A stretch of 29,856 nucleotides of DNA from Proteobacteria bacterium UBA6920 (GCA_002448875.1 DKAS01000048.1:1-29856); one strand, 5' to 3'. Shown: positions 16,056 to 24,098, counted from the first letter of the stretch. Notes: generated from the sequence alone by a model not told the origin. Made by a program: numbers and translations.

Positions 16056-17255
16056 CTACCAGTGATAGGCCAGGTCCAGTTGCAACTGATCCTCGTCGCG
16101 CAGCGCGTACAGGGGAGCATCGGCGGCTGAACTGGCGAAGGCCAGGCCCTGCAGGCTGATTTTCCAGTGATCGCCGACACGCCGGCTGGCCTCCAGGCTC
16201 AGGGTATGACCGTCGCCGCCATTGTCATAGATCACGCCCAGCAGCGCCTCGCTGCCGGCGGTATCATTCAATGCCAGGCGCAGCCCCAGCATGGTGTCGT
16301 CGGCAAACATCGCCGCCGACTGGCTGCCGCGCTCGTCATAGAGATATTCCAGCACCACGCCCAGATCCACGCCGCTGCCGGCTATGTCGGCGAATGTATA
16401 TTCCAGGCCGGCGGTGGCCGCGCCGTAGGCCGGTTCGTCCGTCTGGCGGTACACCGCCTCCAGTTTCCACAGCCAGCTGCCATAGGTCGCCTGTGCGTCC
16501 AGGGCACTCTGCCGCATCTGATAGTAATAAGGCCGCAGACTTGCGCCGGTGGCATCCACCTGCGGCAGCAGACGCGGCTCGCGCGCCGTGCCGGCGAAAT
16601 AACTCAGCCCCAGATCCCAGGCGGCGATGGATTTATACCAGCGCGCCGCATAGTCCACGTGCCGGTCACCGTCCGCCGATTCATATAAGGGATGATCAGT
16701 GTCCACCGGCAACCCCAGGAAGGGACGACCGTCGGCCGCCGGATAGGTGCGCGGACGAAAGTACGGCAGCACATACATATCCAGAGTGCCCCACTCGCCG
16801 ATCAGCGCCAGATCGAGCATGGGCTGACCCAGTTTTTCCTCGCCATCCATGCCTTCCACCAGGTCGGTTTGATTGACGATATCGACCAGGTGCTGCGACT
16901 CGGTGACCCCCCAGAATACCTTGCGCATGCCGGCGCGCAGTTCCCAGGCATCGGCGGCGTAGTTCAGGGAAAAAACGCGCAGGTCCGCGTGATTGCTACC
17001 GCTGTCGCGACTGCCGCCGCGCGCGAAGCCCTCGAAGGTGAACAGCAGACGCCGGTCCAGCCACTGCGTGCTGTAATCAGGCTCGACGGCAACGGATGTA
17101 TAGTCGGTATCCCCAGCGCCGTCACCGGCATGGCTGTAGCCCCGCCACTGGGTAGAAAAGCTGCCGGACCAGGGTCCGGCAGCAAGGCCTTGCATGGGCA
17201 GCAGCAAGGCGACTCCCATTGCGGGAAGGGAAAGTTGCAACCAGGAATTGCGCAT
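16056..17255 (-). CDS. Putative outer-membrane beta-barrel protein of the MMPL transport operon
   Basis: A 399-residue protein with a clear signal peptide (LLLPMQGLAA, cleavage after GLAA) and long runs of alternating hydrophobic and polar residues rich in Tyr, Trp and Gly, as in outer-membrane barrels. It ends in YHW, an aromatic C-terminus like the barrel assembly signal. Segments such as WELRAGMRKVFWGVTESQHL and VDIVNQTDL resemble the DUF1302-type porin-like proteins often coded beside MMPL exporters; this assignment is by recollection of the pattern. Its ATG (17255) is one base after the stop of the LolA-like gene, so the two are coupled. Role inferred: outer-membrane end of the export route. 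Confidence 0.7.
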   Translation of the reverse strand: MRNSWLQLSLPAMGVALLLPMQGLAAGPWSGSFSTQWRGYSHAGDGAGDTDYTSVAVEPDYSTQWLDRRLLFTFEGFARGGSRDSGSNHADLRVFSLNYAADAWELRAGMRKVFWGVTESQHLVDIVNQTDLVEGMDGEEKLGQPMLDLALIGEWGTLDMYVLPYFRPRTYPAADGRPFLGLPVDTDHPLYESADGDRHVDYAARWYKSIAAWDLGLSYFAGTAREPRLLPQVDATGASLRPYYYQMRQSALDAQATYGSWLWKLEAVYRQTDEPAYGAATAGLEYTFADIAGSGVDLGVVLEYLYDERGSQSAAMFADDTMLGLRLALNDTAGSEALLGVIYDNGGDGHTLSLEASRRVGDHWKISLQGLAFASSAADAPLYALRDEDQLQLDLAYHW

Positions 17256-17256
17256 A

Positions 17257-18039
17257 TCAACGGGCGCGCTGCAGGCTGTTCTGGTCGAAGTCCCGGTCCT
17301 TCAACCCGCTCTGGAAGCTATACTCCTGCCAGGCCAGCGTAGTGCTTTTGCCGGTCTGATGGTTTTGCATCTCCATCCGCCCGGGCCGCCAGTACTGGTT
17401 CAAATACTGCTGATAGTCATGGTAAACCAGGGTTTTCAGCAGCTCGTCCTTGCGGTCGTAGTAATCGATTTTCACCGGCTGATACATCTTCTTATCCATC
17501 CACACCACCTGCCGGGTGTAGCCGGAATTCTCGTACTGCGGGTAACGCTCGATAACGAAGGTAGCGGCGCCGTCCAGCGTCTCATCCCGCAGATACTTAT
17601 ATTTGTACTTGTCGATCTCCTGCGAGGAAATATCCTCATAGGCGAATTCGCTGCCCATGAAAGGACCGGACTTGTTGGCCGAAGATACCCGCTTCACCCG
17701 TTTCAATGCCGGCAGGTACAACCACTGGTCATCGGCGACGGTGGCATGGGTATAGCTGAGAAACGCCGTACCCTTGACGTCGGCGGGGCTGTCGAAAATG
17801 ATCAGTGACTTGTCGCCGTCACCGGCGGTTTCCAGGGTCTGCATGCGATTCTCGCGCACGCTCTCCTCCCCCTGCCGGTTGCGCAGCACCATTTGAATGT
17901 GCGCGCTCTGGTCACGCCAGCCGACATCGCGTTTATCCGCCTCGCGGGCGATATCCAAACCCTGCTCCTCGGCGGTTTGCGCGCTGCCGTCAAGCGGCAG
18001 GAGCATCGGCAGCAACAGCGTCAGCAGCAATCGCTTCAT
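17257..18039 (-). CDS. LolA-like outer-membrane lipoprotein-sorting protein
   Basis: A 260-residue periplasmic protein with a signal peptide ending GSAQT. GAGGAG seven bases before the ATG at 18039 fixes the start, although this lies inside the end of the exporter gene (50-bp overlap). The family (COG2834-type, LolA-like fold) carries lipid or lipoprotein cargo across the periplasm. Recognisable segments are SLIIFDSPADVKGTAFLS, QWLYLPALKRVKRVSSANKS and GPFMGSEFAYEDISSQE. It belongs to the variant that accompanies MMPL exporters rather than to housekeeping LolA, which sits in other contexts and is shorter. It probably shuttles the exporter's cargo to the outer membrane (inference). Confidence 0.85.
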   Translation of the reverse strand: MKRLLLTLLLPMLLPLDGSAQTAEEQGLDIAREADKRDVGWRDQSAHIQMVLRNRQGEESVRENRMQTLETAGDGDKSLIIFDSPADVKGTAFLSYTHATVADDQWLYLPALKRVKRVSSANKSGPFMGSEFAYEDISSQEIDKYKYKYLRDETLDGAATFVIERYPQYENSGYTRQVVWMDKKMYQPVKIDYYDRKDELLKTLVYHDYQQYLNQYWRPGRMEMQNHQTGKSTTLAWQEYSFQSGLKDRDFDQNSLQRAR

Positions 18040-20332
18040 CGTTTTTCTCCTCTAGTTTCATCAACAGAACCGGTGTCAACAGGAAATCCGCCAGCAGCGC
18101 CAGAGCGATGACGATGGCGGTCAGGGTGCCCATCACGGCATTGACCTCAAAACTGGACATGGCCAGCACCAGAAAGCCCAGTACCAGCACCACCGAGGTG
18201 ACCCACATGGCGCGGCCCACCGAGGTGAACGCGTAGCGCACCGCGTCCTGGGCGTCGAGGCCTTTTTCCTTGCGGGCGCGGGTATACTTGCTGAGAAAGT
18301 GCACGGTATCGTCGACGACGATGCCCAGGGTCATGGAGGTTACCACCGACAGCGCCAGCCCCACTTCGCCCACCAGCAAGCCCCATAGCCCGAATCCCAT
18401 GGCCGCCGGCACCAGATTGGGCACCATGCTGATCAGGCCGATTTTAACCGAGCGCAGGGTGAAGATCAGAATCAGCGAAATCAGCAGCAATGCCACCGTG
18501 GTGCCAAGCAGCATGCTGGCGATATTGCGCTGGCCGATATGGGCGAACATCAGCGTCGGGCTGGAGGCATTGTGCGTCACGATATGGCCGGCATTAGCCG
18601 CCAGCCAGGCATCGGCGCGCTGTTCCAGCGCCAGCACCTGCTTGCTGGACAGAGTATGCAGGGTGGCGGTCAGTTTGGTGGCGCTCTTGTCGATATTGAT
18701 CTGGTCGTTGAGGTCCAGTCCGTAAGGCAGCGACATTTCGTACATCAGCAGATACTGTGCCGCCAGATTGCGATCCGACGGCAACCGGTACCAGGCTGGA
18801 TCATCGCCGTGCATGTTCCTGTTCAGGCGCATCATGATGTCGGTGAAGCTGTTGACATGAATCGCTTCCGGTTGCGAACGGTACCACTGGGCGAACGCCG
18901 CCACTTCGCGCATGAACTCCGGATCACTCACTCCCCCCGGTTCGCCGGCCGCCAGTGAGTAGCTGATCAGATAGGTGCCGGTGAGCCGGTCAACGGTATA
19001 GTCGGTATCGGCGCGAAACGCCACGCTGCGGTCGAAGTAGTTGACGAAAATATCGTTCAATTCGTTGCGCGGCAGAAACGCCGTCAGCAGCAGCGCCACA
19101 CCCAGCATCAACGGCAACAGCAAGCGCCTGCGCCGGACCACGAACTCGCCCAGGCGCGCCATGCCGCTGTAATCGTCGCCGGCACCGGCGCGCACCCGCA
19201 GCGGCAGCAATGACATCACCGCCGGCAGGAAGCCCAGCGCCAGCAGCCAGGAGGTCAGGACGCCGGCGGCGACGATATTACCCAGATGCACGAACGGCGG
19301 CACCTCGGAGAAATTCATAGTAAGAAAACCGATGGCGGTGGTAATGCTCGCCATGGTAACCGGCTTGAGGTTGACGCGCAGGCTTTCGACGATGGCGGCA
19401 CGCTGGTCCATGCCGCGGCGCATCTCATGCAGCATGGTAACCAGGATGTGCACCGCGTTGGCGATGGCTACGGTGAGAATGATGGTGGGCGCCGTCGCTG
19501 ATGGCGGTGAAATCGGATAGCCGAGAAAACCGCCGATACCCATGGCGCTGACAATGCTCAGGAGTATTACATTCAAGGTGATGAAAGTACCGCTGTAAGC
19601 ACGCAGCAGCACGCCCAGGGTCACCAGCATGACGACGAAGCTCAGCGGCACCAGCGTCTGCATATCGCTGAGCGAGGCTTCGGAAAACGCGTTGTTCATC
19701 ATCACCATGCCGGTGAGCCGCACTTCGATATCGGGATAAGCGCGGCGCACCTCGTCGGCAATGGCGCGCACATGCTGCACCACCGCCGGCGTCTCCGCGG
19801 TTTCATCGACGCCCGGCATCTGCACCGTGATATTCACCCCGGTGACGTCGCCCTTGGTCGAGACCAGGCGGTTGACCAGCAGCGGATCGTGCAAAGCCAC
19901 GTTGCGTACCGCAGCAAGATCGGCCGCGGTCAAGGCCGCGACATCGGGCACCAGGTCGGAGACCACCAGTTCATCGCCCACGGAACGGGTATGCTGAAAA
20001 TTGGTGAGCGAATCCACGCGTATGGAATACGGTGTCTTCCAGGCTTTGGCGGTCACCGCAGCCACCGCCGCCAGAGTATGCTGGCTGAATACCTGGCCAT
20101 CGGCTGGCGATAAAACGATCAGTACGTTGTCGCTCTTGGCGTAGGTTTTTTCCTGCGTTTCAAACGCCTTGAGCTGCGGATTGTGAGCGCTGAAGTAAAT
20201 CCGGTAGTCGTTGGTAAATCGCAGGTACTGCCCCCCCATCCCGGCGGCGGCGACCAGCACCAGGGAAGCCAGAATGACCCACCAGCGATAGTTCAGTATC
20301 CATTGCCCGAAGGCCCGTTCCAGCTTCTCCAT
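17990..20332 (-). CDS. MMPL/RND-family exporter
   Basis: A 780-residue inner-membrane transporter. It has a first span near the N-terminus (RWWVILASLVLVAAAG), a large periplasmic loop, five spans, a second large loop, and six more spans, giving the 12-span two-repeat RND layout. MMPL-type features are TLGIVVDDTVHFLSKYTRAR in the second half and VTMASITTAIGFLTMNFSE in the first. Members export lipids and other hydrophobic molecules, for example MmpL proteins and HpnN. AAAGGA precedes the ATG. A terminator after tetR and an AT-rich spacer upstream suggest the operon has its own promoter. The C-terminal tail is Ala-rich. No adaptor (MFP) or TolC gene is adjacent, so this is not a tripartite drug pump. 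Cargo unknown. Confidence 0.88.
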   Translation of the reverse strand: MEKLERAFGQWILNYRWWVILASLVLVAAAGMGGQYLRFTNDYRIYFSAHNPQLKAFETQEKTYAKSDNVLIVLSPADGQVFSQHTLAAVAAVTAKAWKTPYSIRVDSLTNFQHTRSVGDELVVSDLVPDVAALTAADLAAVRNVALHDPLLVNRLVSTKGDVTGVNITVQMPGVDETAETPAVVQHVRAIADEVRRAYPDIEVRLTGMVMMNNAFSEASLSDMQTLVPLSFVVMLVTLGVLLRAYSGTFITLNVILLSIVSAMGIGGFLGYPISPPSATAPTIILTVAIANAVHILVTMLHEMRRGMDQRAAIVESLRVNLKPVTMASITTAIGFLTMNFSEVPPFVHLGNIVAAGVLTSWLLALGFLPAVMSLLPLRVRAGAGDDYSGMARLGEFVVRRRRLLLPLMLGVALLLTAFLPRNELNDIFVNYFDRSVAFRADTDYTVDRLTGTYLISYSLAAGEPGGVSDPEFMREVAAFAQWYRSQPEAIHVNSFTDIMMRLNRNMHGDDPAWYRLPSDRNLAAQYLLMYEMSLPYGLDLNDQINIDKSATKLTATLHTLSSKQVLALEQRADAWLAANAGHIVTHNASSPTLMFAHIGQRNIASMLLGTTVALLLISLILIFTLRSVKIGLISMVPNLVPAAMGFGLWGLLVGEVGLALSVVTSMTLGIVVDDTVHFLSKYTRARKEKGLDAQDAVRYAFTSVGRAMWVTSVVLVLGFLVLAMSSFEVNAVMGTLTAIVIALALLADFLLTPVLLMKLEEKNDEAIAADAVAADAPAA

Positions 20333-20405
20333 GGCTTTTTCCTTTGTTAAATTAATGGTGTATTTTTCGTTCTGAATTTAATGTTCAATATTCATTCTAC
20401 AGACC
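20332..20405 (-). promoter_or_regulatory. AT-rich promoter region of the MMPL exporter operon with TetR-site-like sequence
   Basis: Between the tetR terminator and the exporter ATG the sequence is AT-rich, with TTGAAC at 20383-20388 (minus strand) as a possible -35 and only poor -10 matches. TATTCATTC at 20389-20397 (plus strand) resembles the TATTCAC repeats in front of tetR, so the same repressor may bind here. Confidence 0.35.
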
Positions 20406-20431
20406 AAAAAAAAGATGTACCCGCACATCTT
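20406..20431 (-). terminator. Intrinsic terminator after tetR
   Basis: On the minus strand a 7-bp stem AAGATGT/ACATCTT with a 6-base loop is followed by a run of eight T. It starts 15 bases after the tetR stop codon and separates tetR from the exporter operon. Confidence 0.85.
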
Positions 20432-20446
20432 CCTCGCCAACCCGGC

Positions 20447-21046
20447 TCAGCGCTTTCTCAAACCGGCCAGCAGCAAATCGACCACGCCACGAATCAGGGA
20501 CTCAAATTCTTCTGCGTCAAATAAATGCAGAAAAACCGGCACGTCGAACAGAGTGATGGACGCGTAAACATGGCGGCCGGTGGCAACCACATCGTCCACA
20601 TTGAATTCTCCGGTTTGATTTCCATAGGAAAGGATCTCCGCCAGCAGTGCGATTCGCGCCTCGATTTTTTCATAAATCATGGCATGACGTTCCTGGCAGA
20701 CATACTCAACCAATTCACTGATTTTTGGCTGATTTTTATTCATTTCCAGGTTGTAACGGTAGGCTTCCAGAACAAAGGCGTGCAATTTCTGGGCGGCACT
20801 GAGCCTGGGATTGCGAATGGCGTCACGAATGCGCTGACTGCTGGTGGCCATGCAGCGCTCGACACAGGCGGCGGCGATATCCTGCTTGTTTTCGAAATAG
20901 CGGTAAAGATTGGCGGCGGACATGCTGGAGTCCTGGGCAATTTCCACCATCGTGGTCTTGCCATAGCCATAGGTGATAAAACGGTTCTGGGCCGCGTCCA
21001 GAATCAACTGGCGGATTTGTTCAATGTCGATATCGGGATTGGCCAT
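20447..21046 (-). CDS. TetR-family transcriptional regulator
   Basis: A 199-residue regulator from ATG 21046 (MANPDIDIEQIRQLILDAAQ); ATG 21055 or GTG 21061 are alternatives, but the promoter predicted at 21063-21091 would put the transcript start near 21056, leaving a very short leader. The helix-turn-helix spans about residues 10-56 (FITYGYGKTTMVEIAQDSSM, ANLYRYFENKQDIAAACVE), standard for TetR. The C-terminal ligand domain shows no feature that identifies the inducer. The gene is lower in GC (about 47% by hand count in the middle) than the exporter operon. It probably represses itself and the MMPL operon. Confidence 0.9.
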   Translation of the reverse strand: MANPDIDIEQIRQLILDAAQNRFITYGYGKTTMVEIAQDSSMSAANLYRYFENKQDIAAACVERCMATSSQRIRDAIRNPRLSAAQKLHAFVLEAYRYNLEMNKNQPKISELVEYVCQERHAMIYEKIEARIALLAEILSYGNQTGEFNVDDVVATGRHVYASITLFDVPVFLHLFDAEEFESLIRGVVDLLLAGLRKR

Positions 21047-21062
21047 GCTTGTCATACCCACT

Positions 21063-21091
21063 ATTAAAAATCAACATGAGTGAATAGTCAA
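21063..21091 (-). promoter_or_regulatory. Candidate tetR promoter
   Basis: Minus-strand TTGACT (21086-21091), 17 bases, TTTAAT (21063-21068). The -35 element lies inside the inverted repeat at 21080-21110, as expected for an autorepressed gene. Confidence 0.55.
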
Positions 21092-21110
21092 GAAATTATT
21101 CACTATTCAC
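21080..21110. promoter_or_regulatory. Candidate TetR operator: inverted and direct repeats
   Basis: GTGAATAG (21080-21087) pairs as an 8-bp inverted repeat with CTATTCAC (21103-21110). The inner TATTCAC (21097-21103) is a second inverted partner at 10-base spacing and forms a tandem direct repeat with TATTCAC at 21104-21110. The array covers the -35 of the tetR promoter. Confidence 0.55.
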
Positions 21111-21202
21111 AGCATTTGTTCCACAAACCAGATGGCTTTATGGCCCGGGAACCCCGTTCAGCCCCGGCTCAAGTCCGAACCGCCCCTCCGCCGCCAACGG
21201 AC

Positions 21203-21487
21203 TCAAGGTATTTCTTCTATATAGGTGCGCACTATCGGGGTCTGCACATATATTTTCTTGCCATCCTGCACGGCCCAGAAGTAGTAATAACCCTTGTCCG
21301 GCTCCGATGTCACCTTGCTGTCTCGCACCTCCCAGCTTTTGACGTGAGAACCGTCGGCATAGGTGACACGGTAGTCCCCTTCCAGCCACGTCACGCCGAT
21401 GCGGGCGATCTTGTTCTGTTGTTCTTCTGAGCAGCCGCTGACCGACCCGAGCAGCAGGCTAAGCGCCAGTAAAAATACTGTTTTCAT
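21203..21487 (-). CDS. Small lipoprotein of unknown function
   Basis: A 94-residue protein from ATG 21487, fixed by GAGGAG seven bases upstream; the longer open frame has no such site. It begins MKTVFLLALSLLLG and has lipobox VSGC with Cys19. The mature part is small and Tyr/Lys/Asp-rich (TWLEGDYRVTYADGSHVKSW, YYYFWAVQDGKKIYVQTP) with no cysteine other than the lipidated one; it could be a small beta-rich domain. I recognise no family. It lies upstream of tetR on the same strand, 156 bp away, without an obvious terminator between them, and may be independent. Confidence 0.75.
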   Translation of the reverse strand: MKTVFLLALSLLLGSVSGCSEEQQNKIARIGVTWLEGDYRVTYADGSHVKSWEVRDSKVTSEPDKGYYYFWAVQDGKKIYVQTPIVRTYIEEIP

Positions 21488-22044
21488 GGGTTTCTCCTCT
21501 TTCCCGGCGGTACCAGGCCATGGCAATCGAGGGTCGCCATAAGCGGGCTGGAACCACCGTTGTGTAGTGTATGCGAACTGGCGGCTAAAAGGCAGTCCCG
21601 ACCGTCCCGGGCAGGACGGTAGGGGCCACGAAGGACGCGCCATGAACGTGCATGGCATGCCGGTGGCTTGCCCTGCCTTGCAGCGGCAATTGCCAATTGC
21701 CAATTTGTAGCCATCGTACACATATTTTTCGAACCTGGAGACGTCATCGGTGCTGGGTGACTTTCATCGATCGTAAAGCATGACATTCGGGAACCGAATT
21801 GACTCCCTGGACGACAGTAGTGTAGCGTCCTGAGGGCATGTAGCCGGTCGGTGTTGTTTATTTAGCGAGCAGGACACTCTCCAGTTAACCGGAGGCAACG
21901 CTTCTGTTGCAAGGCTACAAGACGTGCACGATACGCGCATCGCCGATCAGACGCGGGGTATGCGGTAATCGTGTTAAGTGGAAACAGGTATGTCGTAGAC
22001 CATAAAAACCAATATGTTTTTTCATTTCTTCAAGGAGATGATTC
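21488..22044. other. 557-bp gene-free region with short repeats and hairpins
   Basis: Divergent spacer between the small lipoprotein and the secreted protein. No open frame in it looks genuine. It holds the 7-base tandem CAATTGC-CAATTGC-CAATT (21687-21705) and three neighbouring small hairpins: CTCC/GGAG (21879-21894), GCAAC/GTTGC (21895-21910) and CGAT/ATCG (about 21929-21942). These could be an untranslated leader or a small RNA. I compared it by eye with c-di-GMP and cobalamin riboswitch patterns and found no match. Confidence 0.4.
21687..21705. repeat. 7-base tandem repeat
   Basis: Two full copies of CAATTGC followed by CAATT. Each unit contains the palindrome CAATTG. Confidence 0.7.
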
Positions 22045-22698
22045 ATGAATAACAATAAACACCAGCGCTCTCTTGCCAAGCTCGCATTACCGGGCCTGCT
22101 CGCACTGGGACTGACCGGCACCCTGTTTGCTGTCGGCGCCAATGCAGCGGTGGAGGTCACTGGCGTCACCGGCAACAGCGCCACGGCATCCATTGACAGC
22201 TACAACGACTGCGGGTACGAATTTATCATGGTCACCGGCGCAGACAACAAGACACTGCAAGCACCCGGCGCACCGGCCAACGTCAGCTCCGCATACGTTT
22301 TTGGCTATAAATATGACTGGTGTAACAACAGTGACACCATGTTTTTCGGCTGGAGCGACAACGTCAATTTCAAAATGAATGCATCTCTGACCAAAGCGTC
22401 GCTGAGCGCCTCGTTCACCGCATACGAATACAGCACCACCAGCACATGCGGAAACTATGAATGCCCACTTGCCATAACCATTGATGCCACCTGGATAGGC
22501 AGTGGCGATATGTCCGCCCAATCATATGACTCCAGCTACAACTACGGTCCCTACCGTTACAAATCCACTTCCCGGGGCGTGTATCGCGACGCGCAAAGCG
22601 CCATCAATCTGAACGGAGGAACCTGGAGCGTCAACAGCCCCGCGGCCGGTTATATGGGCACTAATAACAGCCATTCGGTAAGCATCACCAAACCGTAA
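22045..22698 (+). CDS. Secreted protein of unknown function with four cysteines
   Basis: A 217-residue protein; AAGGAGAT lies six bases before the ATG. A classic signal peptide (LALPGLLALGLTGTLFAVG) probably ends at ANA (residue 34). The mature part, about 183 residues, is rich in Ser, Thr, Asn and Tyr and poor in charge, with four cysteines (56, 93, 135 and 140) that could form two disulfides. It reads as a beta-rich extracellular or surface protein (TASIDSYNDCGYEFIMVTG, LTKASLSASFTAYEYSTTS). I recognise no family or catalytic motif. It is a single-gene unit between a long leader region and a strong terminator, which suggests substantial, separately controlled expression. Confidence 0.8.
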   Translation: MNNNKHQRSLAKLALPGLLALGLTGTLFAVGANAAVEVTGVTGNSATASIDSYNDCGYEFIMVTGADNKTLQAPGAPANVSSAYVFGYKYDWCNNSDTMFFGWSDNVNFKMNASLTKASLSASFTAYEYSTTSTCGNYECPLAITIDATWIGSGDMSAQSYDSSYNYGPYRYKSTSRGVYRDAQSAINLNGGTWSVNSPAAGYMGTNNSHSVSITKP

Positions 22699-22743
22699 CG
22701 GCTGACTGCCCGCGGCAGAGACGATTATGCGCGGGAAAACAAC

Positions 22744-22773
22744 AAGGGGCCGGAATGTTCGGCCCCTTTTTTT
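22744..22773 (+). terminator. Strong intrinsic terminator after the secreted-protein gene
   Basis: A 9-bp stem AAGGGGCCG/CGGCCCCTT with a 7-base loop is followed by a run of T to 22773, 45 bases past the stop codon. Reading the other strand, TTGTTGTTTT follows the stem, so it may also stop the convergent gene's transcript. Confidence 0.92.
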
Positions 22774-22836
22774 GCGCTGGAACCGCATGGTCATGTCAGG
22801 AGATGACTGCGTCTCATAGCCTGTGTGGCGGGCTGT

Positions 22837-22852
22837 TGCCGGCGCGCCGGCA
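22837..22852. repeat. 16-bp perfect palindrome after the membrane-protein gene
   Basis: TGCCGGCGCGCCGGCA lies seven bases beyond the stop codon of the minus-strand membrane-protein gene. It could fold as a hairpin but has no T-run. Confidence 0.6.
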
Positions 22853-22859
22853 GACATGG

Positions 22860-23519
22860 CTACAGCGCGTAGTGGCCGGTTTCACCGATGCAGATGCTGG
22901 TGCGCGGCAGGGTGGAGACAGCGTGTACGTAATCACCGCTGGTGCCAGTGGGAACCGTGGCAACGCCAGCACGCCAGCCCGCCAGGCGGGATTTAGCATC
23001 GCACCACCAGGCATGCAGCGGCGCACCTCCCGTCGCCGTGGGCGGCTGCAACCGGGTAATGGACCGCACCAGCCACTTGATGCGCAGGCGATTGCGGTTG
23101 ATCCGCAGCATGGTCTGCCAGGCCAGGGCGGAAGACCACAACAGCGTCAGCAACAGCAAGCCGCTTGCCGCCGCCTGTACCATGCCACCGTCACGCAGCG
23201 CCGCCACACCGCAGGCCAGGTCCGCGTAGGCGGCCAGCACCAGCAACTGAAAACACAAACCATGGCCCGCGATCCACCGCCAGTGACGGTAATACCAGCC
23301 ACTGGCATTGGCCTGCATCTCCTGCAACAGGTCGCCTTTGCTGTAAGCTGCGCTAGATTCACCCGGCCGAGAGCTGACCTCCACATTCTGGTTTTCACAG
23401 CGATGCAACTGGCCGGTGACACGCTTGATACCGTAGCGAAAATAGGCGGCCAGAAACAACGCGATTCCCGCCAGCCAAAAGATCGAGTAGTGCGTCAGCA
23501 GTTGCAGATTGTTTTCCAT
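22860..23519 (-). CDS. Three-span membrane protein of unknown function
   Basis: A 219-residue protein from ATG 23519 (MENNLQLLTHYSIFWLAGIA), with AGAGG five bases upstream; the frame continues to 23561 but without a better start. Predicted spans are about 10-28, 80-105 and 112-134. A charged stretch lies between the first two (KRVTGQLHRCENQ to GDLLQEMQA) and a basic region after the last (RINRNRLRIKWLVRSITRLQ). The C-terminal 70 residues are soluble with WWCDAKSRLAGW. I recognise no family. It is convergent with the secreted-protein gene and lies 290 bp downstream of minE on the same strand. Confidence 0.65.
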   Translation of the reverse strand: MENNLQLLTHYSIFWLAGIALFLAAYFRYGIKRVTGQLHRCENQNVEVSSRPGESSAAYSKGDLLQEMQANASGWYYRHWRWIAGHGLCFQLLVLAAYADLACGVAALRDGGMVQAAASGLLLLTLLWSSALAWQTMLRINRNRLRIKWLVRSITRLQPPTATGGAPLHAWWCDAKSRLAGWRAGVATVPTGTSGDYVHAVSTLPRTSICIGETGHYAL

Positions 23520-23809
23520 GATCGCCTCTGGGTTATGAAGAAGGTGCGCGCCAAGCGCCACGCATGCAAGGCAGAATAAGCCAAGTGCGCTCGCGGCTCA
23601 GTGCGGTGCTGGGGGTTTTGCGGGTGAATTATTACCAGTTTGCGGCAACTACCGGTAACATGGGCGACATTGCCGGCCACCGCGCGTCAGCGGCCAGGAC
23701 GGCGAATGCTGAAGGGGGTGCCGCCGCCCCATGCACGCGCCAGCAGTCGGTGTCAGCGCAGCGCGTCACCCATGCACGGGCACGCGCCGCCGCCGGTTCA
23801 ACGGCCGGC

Positions 23810-24094
23810 TCAGGCCTTGCGCACCTTGGTCAGCGGCACGGTGCTGCTGTCGGGCAGGGAAATATTAAGCTCCAGGATTTCGCAGTTGCCATCGTTTTCG
23901 ATAGTTACCTGGATCTTGTCATAATCGATCGCGACGTATTTCTCGACCACCTTGAGAATATCTTTCTTCAGTTCGGGAAGGTAATCCGGGCCGCTGCGAT
24001 CTATATGTTCACGCGCCAGTATTATCTGCAGGCGTTCCTTTGCTACTGCAGCAGACTTCTTTCTCTTTCTTAATAGATAGTCAAGAATCGCCAT
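23810..24094 (-). CDS. minE: Cell division topological specificity factor MinE
   Basis: MinE stimulates the MinD ATPase and drives its oscillation, keeping the MinCD division inhibitor away from midcell. The 94-residue product (E. coli 88) starts MAILDYLLRKRKKSAAVAKE, the membrane-binding and MinD-contact region, followed by RLQIILAREH and the dimerising beta domain with LPELKKDILKVVEKYV. The ATG is at 24094, four bases after the minD stop; ATG 24109 would lie inside minD. Last gene of the minCDE operon. Confidence 0.95.
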   Translation of the reverse strand: MAILDYLLRKRKKSAAVAKERLQIILAREHIDRSGPDYLPELKKDILKVVEKYVAIDYDKIQVTIENDGNCEILELNISLPDSSTVPLTKVRKA

Positions 24095-24098
24095 AGCA

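Noticed and set aside
21687..21705. CRISPR-like repeat
   Set aside because: Units of 7 bases directly adjacent, without spacers and with no cas genes in the window.
21840..22044. c-di-GMP or cobalamin riboswitch before the secreted-protein gene
   Set aside because: GGAGGCAACGC superficially recalls riboswitch cores, but the paired helices and conserved loop bases do not fit when checked by eye.
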